Source: Bacteroidota bacterium
Lineage (GTDB): Bacteria > Bacteroidota > Bacteroidia > Chitinophagales > Chitinophagaceae
Direction: 5' to 3'
Assembly: GCA_018268035.1 (NCBI GenBank)
Contig: JAFDXI010000103.1
Coordinates: forward strand, 1-33,202
DNA: 33,202 bases
Shown here one piece after another: positions 7,006 through 14,955 of this stretch; positions within the stretch are counted from its first letter, which is position 1; the number at the start of each line of letters is the position of its first letter. The notes below the pieces were generated by a model. The model had not been told where the DNA came from. It ran no database searches and worked only from the letters and a program-made list of their open reading frames with translations. Both the position numbers and the translations under genes were made by a program.

Positions 7006-8583
7006 TTAATCCAAACCACCTTTACGATTTGGTGATCTCATTTCTGGCCATTCAGTTTGTTTCCCTGTGAATGAGCTTACTGGTAATACAGATTTATCGC
7101 GGTTAAAGAATGAAGGATCTTCACTGGCCATATACGCTAAAATTGCAGTGAGGATAACGTTTTTCTGTATGTCATCAAAAACAAGTTTATCATAAGTATC
7201 AAGGTTAGTATGCCATGTGTTGCTGAAATAACCCCAACTCAGGCTTTCCAAAGAAAAACCCGGGGCGCCTGCAGCAACAAATGAGGCATTGTCTGTGCCA
7301 CCTCTGCTGGGTGTGCCAGGGAATGTGGTCTTGATATCTTTTTTCAGATCATTCGGTACGGCATCAAGCCATCTCTGCAGGTATTCATACGCATTTAAAA
7401 ATCCTTCACCTGAAATTTCTTCAATACGACCAGTGCCGTTGTCCTGGTTAAAAGAAGCCTGTAACCCTTTCATGATTTCAGGATGGTCTTCAGCAAATGC
7501 CCTGGAACCATTGAGACCTTCTTCTTCACTACCCCAGTTGCCTATCAAAATTGTTCGTTTAGGATTAGGATAAAACTGTTTCAATAAACGCATAGCTTCC
7601 ATCATTACCAAAGTGCCGGTTCCGTTATCAGTAGCGCCAGTGCCACCGTCCCATGAATCAAAATGTGCTGATAACAAAATGTACTCATTTGGTTTTTCAA
7701 CACCTTTAATTTCACCAATTGTGTTTAATGTAGGTTGTACACCTGTTTCTTTACTGTCTGTAAGAATGTTTAGTTTAACAGGTGTACCATCTTCCACAAG
7801 ACGATATACCAAACCATAATCTTCGAGAGAAATATCAACTGTAGGAATTGTTTTTGTATAAGCAGCAAAAATTTTATCAGCACCATATTCTTTACTCCAG
7901 TAGTTGGTGATGATGCCTGCTGCACCCGCTTTCTCTAAAGCTACCGGCAAGGTGCGTGTATTATAACTTGTCTTTGAAATTCTTTTTCTCCAGGCACTCG
8001 TTAATGAGTCACGTTCTGCATTCATTTTTTTTGTTGATTCCTCAAGACCATATTCTTTCCAGTCGGCATCAGGTCTGCCTGTTGGTTGCTGCATGCTTAT
8101 CATTACAAATTTTCCTTTCACATTGGGCAACCAGTTTACATAAGCTAAACTATCTGCAAGGTCTGGTAGGATGATAACATCTGCAGAGATCGTTTTACCT
8201 TTTGTAGAAGGGCACCAGGCTAATTGAGTGCCGGCAAGTGTTTTCACCCAGGGAGAGATCATGTCTATATGTGAGATGCCGCGATCCCATCCACGCCATT
8301 CGCCCCATTTTTCATTACGTGCGTCAATACCCCACGATTTATATTTGGCCAATGCCCAATCATTGGCCTGTTGCATTTTTGGAGTGCCAACTAACCTGGG
8401 GCCAATCTTATCTAATAATTCATGTGCCAGTTGTTTGAGTTGTGAATTGTTGTTTTCCTCATCCATCATTTTTTGAACGATGGGATCCAGATTTTGTTTT
8501 GGTGGAGGCTCAAAACGGGGCTGTGTGGTGCCGGTAGAAACAATTAAAAACAATAACGGAAATAAGATGAAAAGTTTTTTCAT
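7006..8583 (-). CDS. Secreted M28-family zinc peptidase (paralogue 1)
   Basis: A 525-residue exported protein with a signal peptide (MKKLFILFPLLFLIVSTG) and an M28 aminopeptidase/carboxypeptidase catalytic domain at the C-terminal half. The co-catalytic zinc ligands are visible: H307 (LSAHFDS), D319 (GATDNGTG), the E353-E355 cluster (GSEEEGLNGS), D381 (FNQDNGTG) and H458 (NTWHTNLDTYD). The region of about residues 120-290, between the N-terminal helix region and the zinc domain, fits an inserted PA (protease-associated) domain, which in relatives restricts substrate access. It acts in the periplasm or outside the cell on peptides; the exact substrate cannot be read. A strong hairpin terminator follows the stop codon. 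A second M28 enzyme lies at 19470-20939, but sequence similarity between them is limited to the catalytic motifs. Confidence 0.9.
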   Translation of the reverse strand: MKKLFILFPLLFLIVSTGTTQPRFEPPPKQNLDPIVQKMMDEENNNSQLKQLAHELLDKIGPRLVGTPKMQQANDWALAKYKSWGIDARNEKWGEWRGWDRGISHIDMISPWVKTLAGTQLAWCPSTKGKTISADVIILPDLADSLAYVNWLPNVKGKFVMISMQQPTGRPDADWKEYGLEESTKKMNAERDSLTSAWRKRISKTSYNTRTLPVALEKAGAAGIITNYWSKEYGADKIFAAYTKTIPTVDISLEDYGLVYRLVEDGTPVKLNILTDSKETGVQPTLNTIGEIKGVEKPNEYILLSAHFDSWDGGTGATDNGTGTLVMMEAMRLLKQFYPNPKRTILIGNWGSEEEGLNGSRAFAEDHPEIMKGLQASFNQDNGTGRIEEISGEGFLNAYEYLQRWLDAVPNDLKKDIKTTFPGTPSRGGTDNASFVAAGAPGFSLESLSWGYFSNTWHTNLDTYDKLVFDDIQKNVILTAILAYMASEDPSFFNRDKSVLPVSSFTGKQTEWPEMRSPNRKGGLD

Positions 8584-9088
8584 GTGACTTACATTTTAAA
8601 TGATTAATTGATACAGGTATTTTTTGCAGGAATCAATATGAACTTCGCCAAAATAATCATTTTGACTGAATTTTTTTATGATGATAGTAAAATTATAATT
8701 GCAGTTCCTTATTTAAGTTTTGCTGCCAATATACATTTTTATATTTGGGGTGAAAAAATAGAATGAAGAATGGCAAAAAAAATATTTTGATTGTGCAATA
8801 TTGTAATTAACTAAAGAAATAGTGTGTTTTTTAAACCCTTCTTTCACCATCCCGTTTGATTTGTTTTTTATATGAGGAGGAATTGCTCAATGAATAAAGA
8901 TGAATTTATCCTTTAATTCTAATCATTTATTATTGTCCCGAAAATGGGGAACACAAAAAAATAATCTGCTGCATATTTGTTGAAATCTGCTATTTTTAGC
9001 ATCAGGCATTTTTGTTGTGAAACATTGATTATCGTTTTGTTTCAGCAATGAAAATTTTATAGATTAATTGCAACCAAAATTTAAGAAC
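8584..9088. other. Divergent 505-base intergenic region with one good promoter-like site
   Basis: The gap lies between the divergent M28 and ankyrin genes. It carries a strong Bacteroidota-type promoter match on the plus strand at 8718-8747, listed separately, whose transcript would run about 330 bases before the ankyrin start. A perfect AGGAGG (8875-8880) precedes an 8-codon ORF (8890-8916). No convincing gene was found. Confidence 0.5.
8718..8747 (+). promoter_or_regulatory. Bacteroidota-type promoter candidate (TTG, 17 bases, TATATTTG)
   Basis: TTTTG at 8718-8722 is followed by 17 bases and then TATATTTG at 8740-8747, matching the -33 TTG and -7 TAnnTTTG elements known for this phylum. 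It points toward the ankyrin gene at 9089, implying a long leader of roughly 330 bases or an unrecognised short transcript. Confidence 0.5.
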
Positions 9089-9694
9089 ATGAAAAGTAGA
9101 TTTCTCTTAACAGCTTCCATTTTTAGTTGTTTACTGTTACTGCTTATTAAAAATTCATTTGCTCAAACGCCATTGGAAAAAGCATTGCAAAATAAAGACA
9201 CAGTTACAGCACTCAAATTAATCAAAAATGGAGAAAGCCCTAATGAAGCAAAAGCTCATGGTTCATTGCTCATTGATTATTGCCGTTATTCTGCAGAAGA
9301 CCCTATTGCATTTTTCTTACTCAGGAATGGTGCAAAGCCGGATGCTAACAGAACCGATGCAGGCCGCACTGCACTGCATGTTGCTGCAGCATATTATGGT
9401 TGTGAAACTTTATGCGGCGCTTTAATAAAAGCAGGGGCTGATGTGAATGCCCGCACCAATGATGGCGCTACGCCTTTGATGTTAGCTGCGCTTAACTGTA
9501 AATTAAGGTTGGTGAAATTCCTGGTTGAAAATGGCGCTGATCCCAAAGCAAAAGATAATGCAGGTAAGACTGCTTATGACTATGCATTAAAGGCTGATCC
9601 TTTCACTGACCTTCCTGAATACAGGGAGCAAATGAAAAAAGCCTGTGGTTTTGATAAGCCTGCAACAATTGAATATTTGAAAAGTAAATTGTAA
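9089..9694 (+). CDS. Secreted ankyrin-repeat protein
   Basis: A 201-residue exported protein. ATG at 9089 is chosen over an upstream TTG because it opens a standard signal peptide (MKSRFLLTASIFSCLLLLLIKNSFAQ). The mature part contains ankyrin repeats: a degenerate first one (PLEKALQNKDTVTALKLIKN), then GRTALHVAAAYYGCETLCGAL, DGATPLMLAALNCKLRLVKF and a last GKTAYDYALKADP capped by a C-terminal helix. The TPLMLAA and TALHVAA signatures are unmistakable. Ankyrin repeats mediate protein binding; a periplasmic partner is likely but not identified, and no neighbour in the same operon suggests one. Confidence 0.88.
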   Translation: MKSRFLLTASIFSCLLLLLIKNSFAQTPLEKALQNKDTVTALKLIKNGESPNEAKAHGSLLIDYCRYSAEDPIAFFLLRNGAKPDANRTDAGRTALHVAAAYYGCETLCGALIKAGADVNARTNDGATPLMLAALNCKLRLVKFLVENGADPKAKDNAGKTAYDYALKADPFTDLPEYREQMKKACGFDKPATIEYLKSKL

Positions 9695-9870
9695 CACTAT
9701 CAGTGTTATTCGAAAATGCAGTTAAGTTGTTTCTTGCAAATTGAAACAGGTGTGTTATCCTGTTTTCTTTTATGATAATTTTTTTCAGTTACTGCCTATT
9801 ACCATCTTATTAGTTTTTGTTTAGCATGGAGTAACGAAGCTCTCAAAGCTCAGGATGTTAAAAATATCTT

Positions 9871-9900
9871 ACTTTATGTAAAATAAACTTTACATAAAGT
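9871..9900. promoter_or_regulatory. Perfect 12-bp inverted repeat, operator candidate
   Basis: ACTTTATGTAAA, a 6-base spacer and TTTACATAAAGT form a perfect dyad just upstream of the membrane protein/XRE regulator pair. The symmetric design and position suggest the binding site of the dimeric XRE regulator encoded at 10402-10602; the link is inference. Confidence 0.6.
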
Positions 9901-9910
9901 AATAAATACA

Positions 9911-9931
9911 TTACATTCGTGAAAAATGTAA
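9911..9931. promoter_or_regulatory. Second dyad sharing the same half-site, overlapping a promoter-like box
   Basis: TTACATT and AATGTAA flank a 7-base spacer and repeat the core half-site of the dyad at 9871-9900. The sequence TACATTCG within it resembles a TAnnTTTG -7 box 23 bases before the ATG at 9936, so binding here would block transcription start. Confidence 0.45.
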
Positions 9932-9935
9932 AATC

Positions 9936-10412
9936 ATGAAAACCGGATTGTTATTACCACATAAGTTTAAACTTATTGGATGGTGCCTGTTGATACCTGC
10001 AACAATTGCCGGTATTTTTTTAAGCTTTACCAATTTTGATGCATTGCATATCAATAGCTGGACCTTTGCCATTTTCAATGACCAGGTTTTTGGCGAAAGC
10101 AAATCGTTTGGCTTTATAAAAACAAATATGACCAATACTATTGTCGGCTCTATTTTTATAATCGGTGCTATGTTTGTTGGTTTTTCAAAAGAGAAAAGAG
10201 AAGATGAATTTATTGCTAAGCTCAGGTTGTCTTCTTTGATGTGGGCTGTTTGGGTAAATTATTTTTTATTGTTGCTGAGTTTTTTGTTTGTTTATGGCAC
10301 TTCTTTCCTCAACATTATGTTGTATAATATGTTCACCGTTCTGATAATTTTCATAACAAGGTTTAATTACATTTTGTATAAAAACTCAAAACCTGTGGCT
10401 GATGAAAAATAA
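9936..10412 (+). CDS. Four-helix integral membrane protein paired with an XRE regulator
   Basis: A 158-residue protein with about four transmembrane segments: roughly 13-31 (LIGWCLLIPATIAGIFLSF), 67-83 (NTIVGSIFIIGAMFVGF), 102-121 (LMWAVWVNYFLLLLSFLFVY) and 125-145. No enzyme motif is visible. The gene overlaps the following XRE-type regulator by 11 bases, so the two are translationally coupled. Such membrane protein plus short HTH regulator pairs are common in Bacteroidota and Firmicutes. The regulator usually controls its own operon; the role of the membrane protein is not known. Two ATGTAAA-based dyads directly upstream are candidate operators. Confidence 0.75.
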   Translation: MKTGLLLPHKFKLIGWCLLIPATIAGIFLSFTNFDALHINSWTFAIFNDQVFGESKSFGFIKTNMTNTIVGSIFIIGAMFVGFSKEKREDEFIAKLRLSSLMWAVWVNYFLLLLSFLFVYGTSFLNIMLYNMFTVLIIFITRFNYILYKNSKPVADEK

Positions 10413-10602
10413 CATAAAAGTAGAAAGGGCAAGATTGAACCTGACACAGGAAGACCTGGCCAATAAGGTTGCAGTTAGCAGGCAAACGATCAATGCAATG
10501 GAAGCCAATAAATATGTGCCATCAACAGTGCTTGCTATGAAGATTGCAAAAGTTTTTAAGAAAACTGTTGAAGAAATATTTATACTTGAAAAAGGTGATT
10601 AG
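10402..10602 (+). CDS. Short XRE/Cro-type transcription regulator
   Basis: A 66-residue protein that is almost entirely a lambda-repressor-like helix-turn-helix domain: KVERARLNLTQEDLANKVAV, then SRQTINAMEANKYVPS (recognition helix), ending in AMKIAKVFKKTVEEIFIL. This is the compact YozG-like arrangement of one DNA-binding domain without a ligand domain. It overlaps the membrane protein gene by 11 bases. It likely binds DNA as a dimer and represses its own operon through the inverted repeats at 9871-9931; the target is inferred from position and symmetry. Family assignment is firm. Confidence 0.93.
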   Translation: MKNNIKVERARLNLTQEDLANKVAVSRQTINAMEANKYVPSTVLAMKIAKVFKKTVEEIFILEKGD

Positions 10603-10680
10603 TTTTTATGCTGCATGCCTGCAATAAACGAAAATAATTTTTTCACTGATCGGAAATTGAATGTTTATAGTTTGCTTTTA

Positions 10681-11574
10681 TTAATCAGCGCTTAACTGGC
10701 TCAATCTGTTTTTTATCTTTAAAATAAATACAGATGCGGCAACAAATGGGAAGGTCAATTGAATGATATTGTCTTTCAAAATCAACCCGGCAATACAAGC
10801 TAATACAACAGATAATAAAACCCAGACCCCGTCTTTGATTTTGGTACCTGCAAAAGCAATAGCACACAACACTGAATTATAACTCACCAAACCTGCTTGA
10901 ATATTTTCAGGAGTAACAGAAAAAGGAATTGAAATAAATACTGCTGCAATTGCACCTGCAAGGCCATAGAGCGCTGCAACCGGTGAACTGATAAAAACAG
11001 CTATGAAGAAAATTGCACCGGATAGAATATTTTCCTGGAAAATAACCTGGCCATACCCTCTGATTGCAAATCCAAAATCATTTTCATATTGAATAACAGA
11101 TTCCGGTGTATCTGCAATTAAAGCAGGATAGAAAAATTTGATTGAATAAATAATTACCCATGTAATTAAAACAAATGGAAGTGTAAAAACAATGAGATTT
11201 CTTCTGATAAAAAAATGAGCAATGATAGTTGAAAAAACAGCTCCAATAATTACTAAAAACCAGGTTATGGTTATTGGTTTCAAAAACAATAGGAGTGCAA
11301 CTCCAACTAATGCAGCATTAAATCCATAAAGCCCTTTATCAATATTTTCCTTATCGTATTTAAAAGCAATAGCTGATAAAGTTGCAATGCAAACGGCAAG
11401 TATTGCAGCTAAAACCATATTGATCGATCCTATAGCGATACCAACTAGAAACAAAAAACCTGTTATCGCATTTTCCTGAAGCATTATTTGCCCGGTGCCT
11501 TTGAGGACATGATTAAAAAATAATAGCCAATCATTCCATCCGGATTGCCGGGTGTTTTTTGCAACCATCATCAT
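10681..11574 (-). CDS. Urea transporter (UT family)
   Basis: A 297-residue hydrophobic protein with the internal duplication of urea transporters. The repeated signature is GTGQIMLQENAITG (about 26-39) and GYGQVIFQENILSG (173-186), each followed by GLYGFNAALVG (81-91) and GLVSYNSVLCAIA (228-240). About ten membrane helices can be drawn. The family forms a passive channel that lets urea cross the inner membrane. No urease or nickel genes are in the window, so the use of urea by this organism is not shown here; some family members also pass related small amides. The gene is convergent with the XRE regulator and sits 49 bases downstream of the second M1 peptidase, on the same strand, so the two may share a transcript. 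Confidence 0.88.
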   Translation of the reverse strand: MMMVAKNTRQSGWNDWLLFFNHVLKGTGQIMLQENAITGFLFLVGIAIGSINMVLAAILAVCIATLSAIAFKYDKENIDKGLYGFNAALVGVALLLFLKPITITWFLVIIGAVFSTIIAHFFIRRNLIVFTLPFVLITWVIIYSIKFFYPALIADTPESVIQYENDFGFAIRGYGQVIFQENILSGAIFFIAVFISSPVAALYGLAGAIAAVFISIPFSVTPENIQAGLVSYNSVLCAIAFAGTKIKDGVWVLLSVVLACIAGLILKDNIIQLTFPFVAASVFILKIKNRLSQLSAD

Positions 11575-11623
11575 TTGTTATAAAACTAATTAGGGGACCA
11601 TGATATTTTTACCGGTGAAAAAA

Positions 11624-13483
11624 TCAGGGATTCCATTCATTATTGCCTACATCACTATCAGCATCATGCACATCGCCCAAAACAATTTTTTCTATTTTCT
11701 TATCAGAAGTAAAATCCAGCGAAGTTGAACTGCTTTTTTCCCACACGGCAATACTTTGATTCAATGTTTGAATTGACCCGTCTGTGTAATAAATTGTAAG
11801 ATGTACCGGCACTGGTTTCGTGCCCTTCATTTGGATGGTAACAGTAGTTTTTTTGCCATTGCGCTTTACATTGCTGATGGCAAGGTCGGGCATGCCATCT
11901 TCATAAAACCATTTTTTCCAAAACCAGTTTAAGTTGATGCCACTACCCACATTCATACAATTAAAAAAGTCAAGCGGCATTGGATGTTTGCCGTGCCATT
12001 GTTCAATATAATAATGCAAGGCTTTTGTAAACAACTTATCTCCCAGCATTTCTTTTACATACAAATAACCCATCGCCGGTTTTGGGTATGAATTTAAGAA
12101 ATAAGTGTTGTCAGATATTTGGTTGCTCATGGCGGTGATTGGCATATCATCATCATCGCCTGCCAAAGCATTATATGGATACATGCCATAATCATCTGGA
12201 TCAATAGTTGAATCAATCATTGGTGATAACAACCATTCACCTATCGTTGCCCATCCTTCATCCATCCATGCATATTTTGTTTCGTTGATGCCCATGTAAA
12301 ATGGAAACATGGTATGAAATATTTCATGGTCTGTCAGTTCAATTTCATCTGCTTTATCTTCAAGTGGGTTATCATTCACCATCATCGGGTATTCCATTTG
12401 ATCCAACCCATCAAAAACAGTTTCATGCGGATAGGGGTAAGGCCAGGCTGGAAATGTATAACTCATCAATTCTACTGTCTTTCTTGCAAAATCTATAACG
12501 CGGAAATAATCTTTGTGTTCCGGGTTAAAGACTGCATCCACCCTTGTCCTTCTCTTAGTAGCAGGATCTACTTCAAGGCTACTCGCATACCAGATATAGT
12601 GGTCACTCGTCGCAAATACGAAGTCAGTTACACTGTCGGCGCTGAACTCCCAGGTATTGGTGGTATTTTGGGCAGTGATGTTTCCATTTTGCAGATCAGT
12701 TGTATCAATTATTTTAGTGATGCCATCATTTAATTCAGCAGACTGCATACGTTGTACTACCTGTGAGTTATATACTTTATCTGCATTCAGTAAATTACCG
12801 GTTGCGCAAACAATATAATCTTTTGGCACAGTGATGTTAACACGAAATGAGCAGAAGTCATTATACATTTCTGCAGTGCCAGTGTAAGGAATTTTGTTCC
12901 ATCCATCAATATCGTCATACACAGCGATGCGTGGGAAAAAGTAAGCAATGAAAGCGGAGGATTCATCCACCATTCCCGTTCTTTGATGTGATGTTTTGTT
13001 GAGGATATAGGAAAATGTGATGTTGAATTTTATTTGTTTTCCAGGTAATAAAGCAGGGACATGAACTACCATATTCGTACCCATGATACCAAGCTTGTCC
13101 TGCACTTGTTGAACACCATCAATTGACAGGTTTTCTATGCGCACACCATCAGTGAGATCACTTGCTTTCACTTCCTGGTCGCGTTGAGCGCCCCTTTGAT
13201 AGTAGTTTGGATATAGTTTAAACCAAACCTGGTGTAATGTATCAGGGCTGTTATTGATGTAAGTGATTGCTTCAGTGCCTGATAAAATTCCGCGCAATGG
13301 TGAGAAGCTGACATCAATGTTATAAGTGGCAGAATTTTGCCAATAATTTTTTCCTGGTGTCCCGTTAGTTGAACGGGTGCCTTTATCATAAGCAGCCTGA
13401 TAATTTCTTGCTACAGGTAATGTTTGTGCATGGATAGATGAAATAAAAAAGGCAAGGATAAAAACGGTAAATGCGGTTTTCAT
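11624..13483 (-). CDS. Secreted M1-family zinc metallopeptidase (paralogue 2)
   Basis: A 619-residue exported peptidase. The start at 13483 is chosen because it begins a signal peptide (MKTAFTVFILAFFISSIHAQ); an ATG nine codons upstream only adds a charged extension. The zinc motif is complete: H386-E387-x-x-H390 and E409 after 18 residues (HEIFHTMFPF ... AWMDEG). The GxMEN-like segment is DQMEYP at about 361-366. The mature N-terminus (PGKNYWQNSATYNIDV, TYINNSPDTLHQVW) is clearly related to the M1 protein at 1752-3716. The NEWNP ending parallels NEWGE in the paralogue. The urea transporter gene follows on the same strand 49 bases later. Substrate is unknown. Confidence 0.9.
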   Translation of the reverse strand: MKTAFTVFILAFFISSIHAQTLPVARNYQAAYDKGTRSTNGTPGKNYWQNSATYNIDVSFSPLRGILSGTEAITYINNSPDTLHQVWFKLYPNYYQRGAQRDQEVKASDLTDGVRIENLSIDGVQQVQDKLGIMGTNMVVHVPALLPGKQIKFNITFSYILNKTSHQRTGMVDESSAFIAYFFPRIAVYDDIDGWNKIPYTGTAEMYNDFCSFRVNITVPKDYIVCATGNLLNADKVYNSQVVQRMQSAELNDGITKIIDTTDLQNGNITAQNTTNTWEFSADSVTDFVFATSDHYIWYASSLEVDPATKRRTRVDAVFNPEHKDYFRVIDFARKTVELMSYTFPAWPYPYPHETVFDGLDQMEYPMMVNDNPLEDKADEIELTDHEIFHTMFPFYMGINETKYAWMDEGWATIGEWLLSPMIDSTIDPDDYGMYPYNALAGDDDDMPITAMSNQISDNTYFLNSYPKPAMGYLYVKEMLGDKLFTKALHYYIEQWHGKHPMPLDFFNCMNVGSGINLNWFWKKWFYEDGMPDLAISNVKRNGKKTTVTIQMKGTKPVPVHLTIYYTDGSIQTLNQSIAVWEKSSSTSLDFTSDKKIEKIVLGDVHDADSDVGNNEWNP

Positions 13484-13747
13484 TTGTTTAAATTTTTCTG
13501 ATAATAACAAAGGGGAATCTCATTTTTTCAATAGCTGCTCCTTCTCTGAAACAATAAAAATATAAAATGCCAAAGTATGGATTTAATATACATCAGAAAA
13601 TAAAATTTTCATAACCATTATTTCCGTGCTTGTATTTTTTGATTTCCCTGTTCATTCAATTATCAATATTTAAAGCAGTCATTAAGATTTGCAATATTTT
13701 GAAAACTCGGCCAGATGTATTACATTTCACTTTGAAACTGCCCCGGA

Positions 13748-14944
13748 ATGGAAAACACAATATTTAATTCGCCATTATTCGGAACCATCATTTGCCTTAT
13801 CCTAATTTATGCTTTATTAAGCCTGCTGGTGAGTACTGTAACTGAAGCTATCAACAGTTATTTTAAAGAGCGTGGTACACTTTTGTATAACACGATTTCC
13901 AATTTATTCAATGATGATATCAATATCAATTTCGGTCAGCTGCTTTATATGCACCCGATGATTAAAAACCTTAGAAAAAATAATTCCAGCATTCCGCAAT
14001 ACATCAGCGCTGCTATGTTTAGCAAAGCTTTGATTGACGTAATCAGCAATCATTCACGGGAATACGAGTTTGATAAAGTAGCGAAAAGTATTGCATTGAA
14101 AGAAGCGCGTACCACCATTTTTGAAAGGTTTGCAAATACTGTTTACCAGATGCAACACACCGATCTGAAATTATTGCTGATGAATATGGTGGAAAGAAGC
14201 ATTGACCAGTCAAAAAATTCAGGAACCAATCCTGATGCTTCGCATAATGAATTGGAGGCATTGCATAAGCAAATTCAGGATTGGTTTAACGACCAGATGG
14301 ACCGTACTTCTGGTTGGTATAAAACTTTTATGCGCACCAGGTTATTCTGGATTTCATTGATAGTAGCATTAATGTTGAATGTGGACAGCATCAATTTATT
14401 TCAAACGATTTACCGGACGCCGGGTTTAAGAGCACAATTATTGCCGGTTGCAGAAAGCCTTGCCGATAATTATGCTGCGCAGAAAGCCGATACAGGTTTG
14501 ACCGATTTGCAAAGAGCATACAATGCTGCAGGAAATTTAAAAATCAATACTGATTCTGTGAAAATAGATACCACATTAATTAATAATACGGCTAAGTTTA
14601 TTGCTCAGTTAAAACTTCTTGATTCACTCACCAAAAAATATGATACAACCAGGCAAAGAGCATTTGATAAAGCAACATCACAAATAGACCAGATCGCAGC
14701 TTTGGGAATTCCTATTGGATGGAAAGTAAACCAGGCACCGCTTACATGGTTTAAGAAATATAAACCTGTGAATGGCACTTATTTTGAAATGCATAAGCAC
14801 TTAACTTTCTGGAATTTTATTGCATACATTTTAGGAATTGTTATTACTGCTGTTTCATTGAGTTTTGGCGCTCCATTTTGGTTTGATCTTTTGATGAAAG
14901 CCGTTAACCTGCGCAGGGCAGGCACTAAACCACCAACCGGATAA
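13748..14944 (+). CDS. Membrane-anchored protein with large soluble region
   Basis: A 398-residue protein that I recognise only as a recurrent uncharacterised family. It has an N-terminal hydrophobic helix (about 12-33, IICLILIYALLSLLVSTVTEA), a helix around 195-212 (LFWISLIVALMLNVDSINLF) and a C-terminal helix (about 350-374, NFIAYILGIVITAVSLSFGAPFW) that ends with PFWFDLLMKAVNLRRAGTKPP. The segments between are charged and mostly helical, probably cytoplasmic or periplasmic. The amidohydrolase gene begins 11 bases after the stop, so the two are likely cotranscribed and may work together. No catalytic motif is visible. Confidence 0.7.
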   Translation: MENTIFNSPLFGTIICLILIYALLSLLVSTVTEAINSYFKERGTLLYNTISNLFNDDININFGQLLYMHPMIKNLRKNNSSIPQYISAAMFSKALIDVISNHSREYEFDKVAKSIALKEARTTIFERFANTVYQMQHTDLKLLLMNMVERSIDQSKNSGTNPDASHNELEALHKQIQDWFNDQMDRTSGWYKTFMRTRLFWISLIVALMLNVDSINLFQTIYRTPGLRAQLLPVAESLADNYAAQKADTGLTDLQRAYNAAGNLKINTDSVKIDTTLINNTAKFIAQLKLLDSLTKKYDTTRQRAFDKATSQIDQIAALGIPIGWKVNQAPLTWFKKYKPVNGTYFEMHKHLTFWNFIAYILGIVITAVSLSFGAPFWFDLLMKAVNLRRAGTKPPTG

Positions 14945-14955
14945 AAACTTTAAGT

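Noticed and set aside
7289-7573. 94-codon plus-strand ORF antisense to the M28 peptidase
   Set aside because: It is an antisense shadow of a well-supported gene and has no motif of its own.
8890-8916. 8-codon ORF with perfect AGGAGG upstream
   Set aside because: It is too short to call a gene and has no amino acid bias or terminator to suggest a leader peptide.
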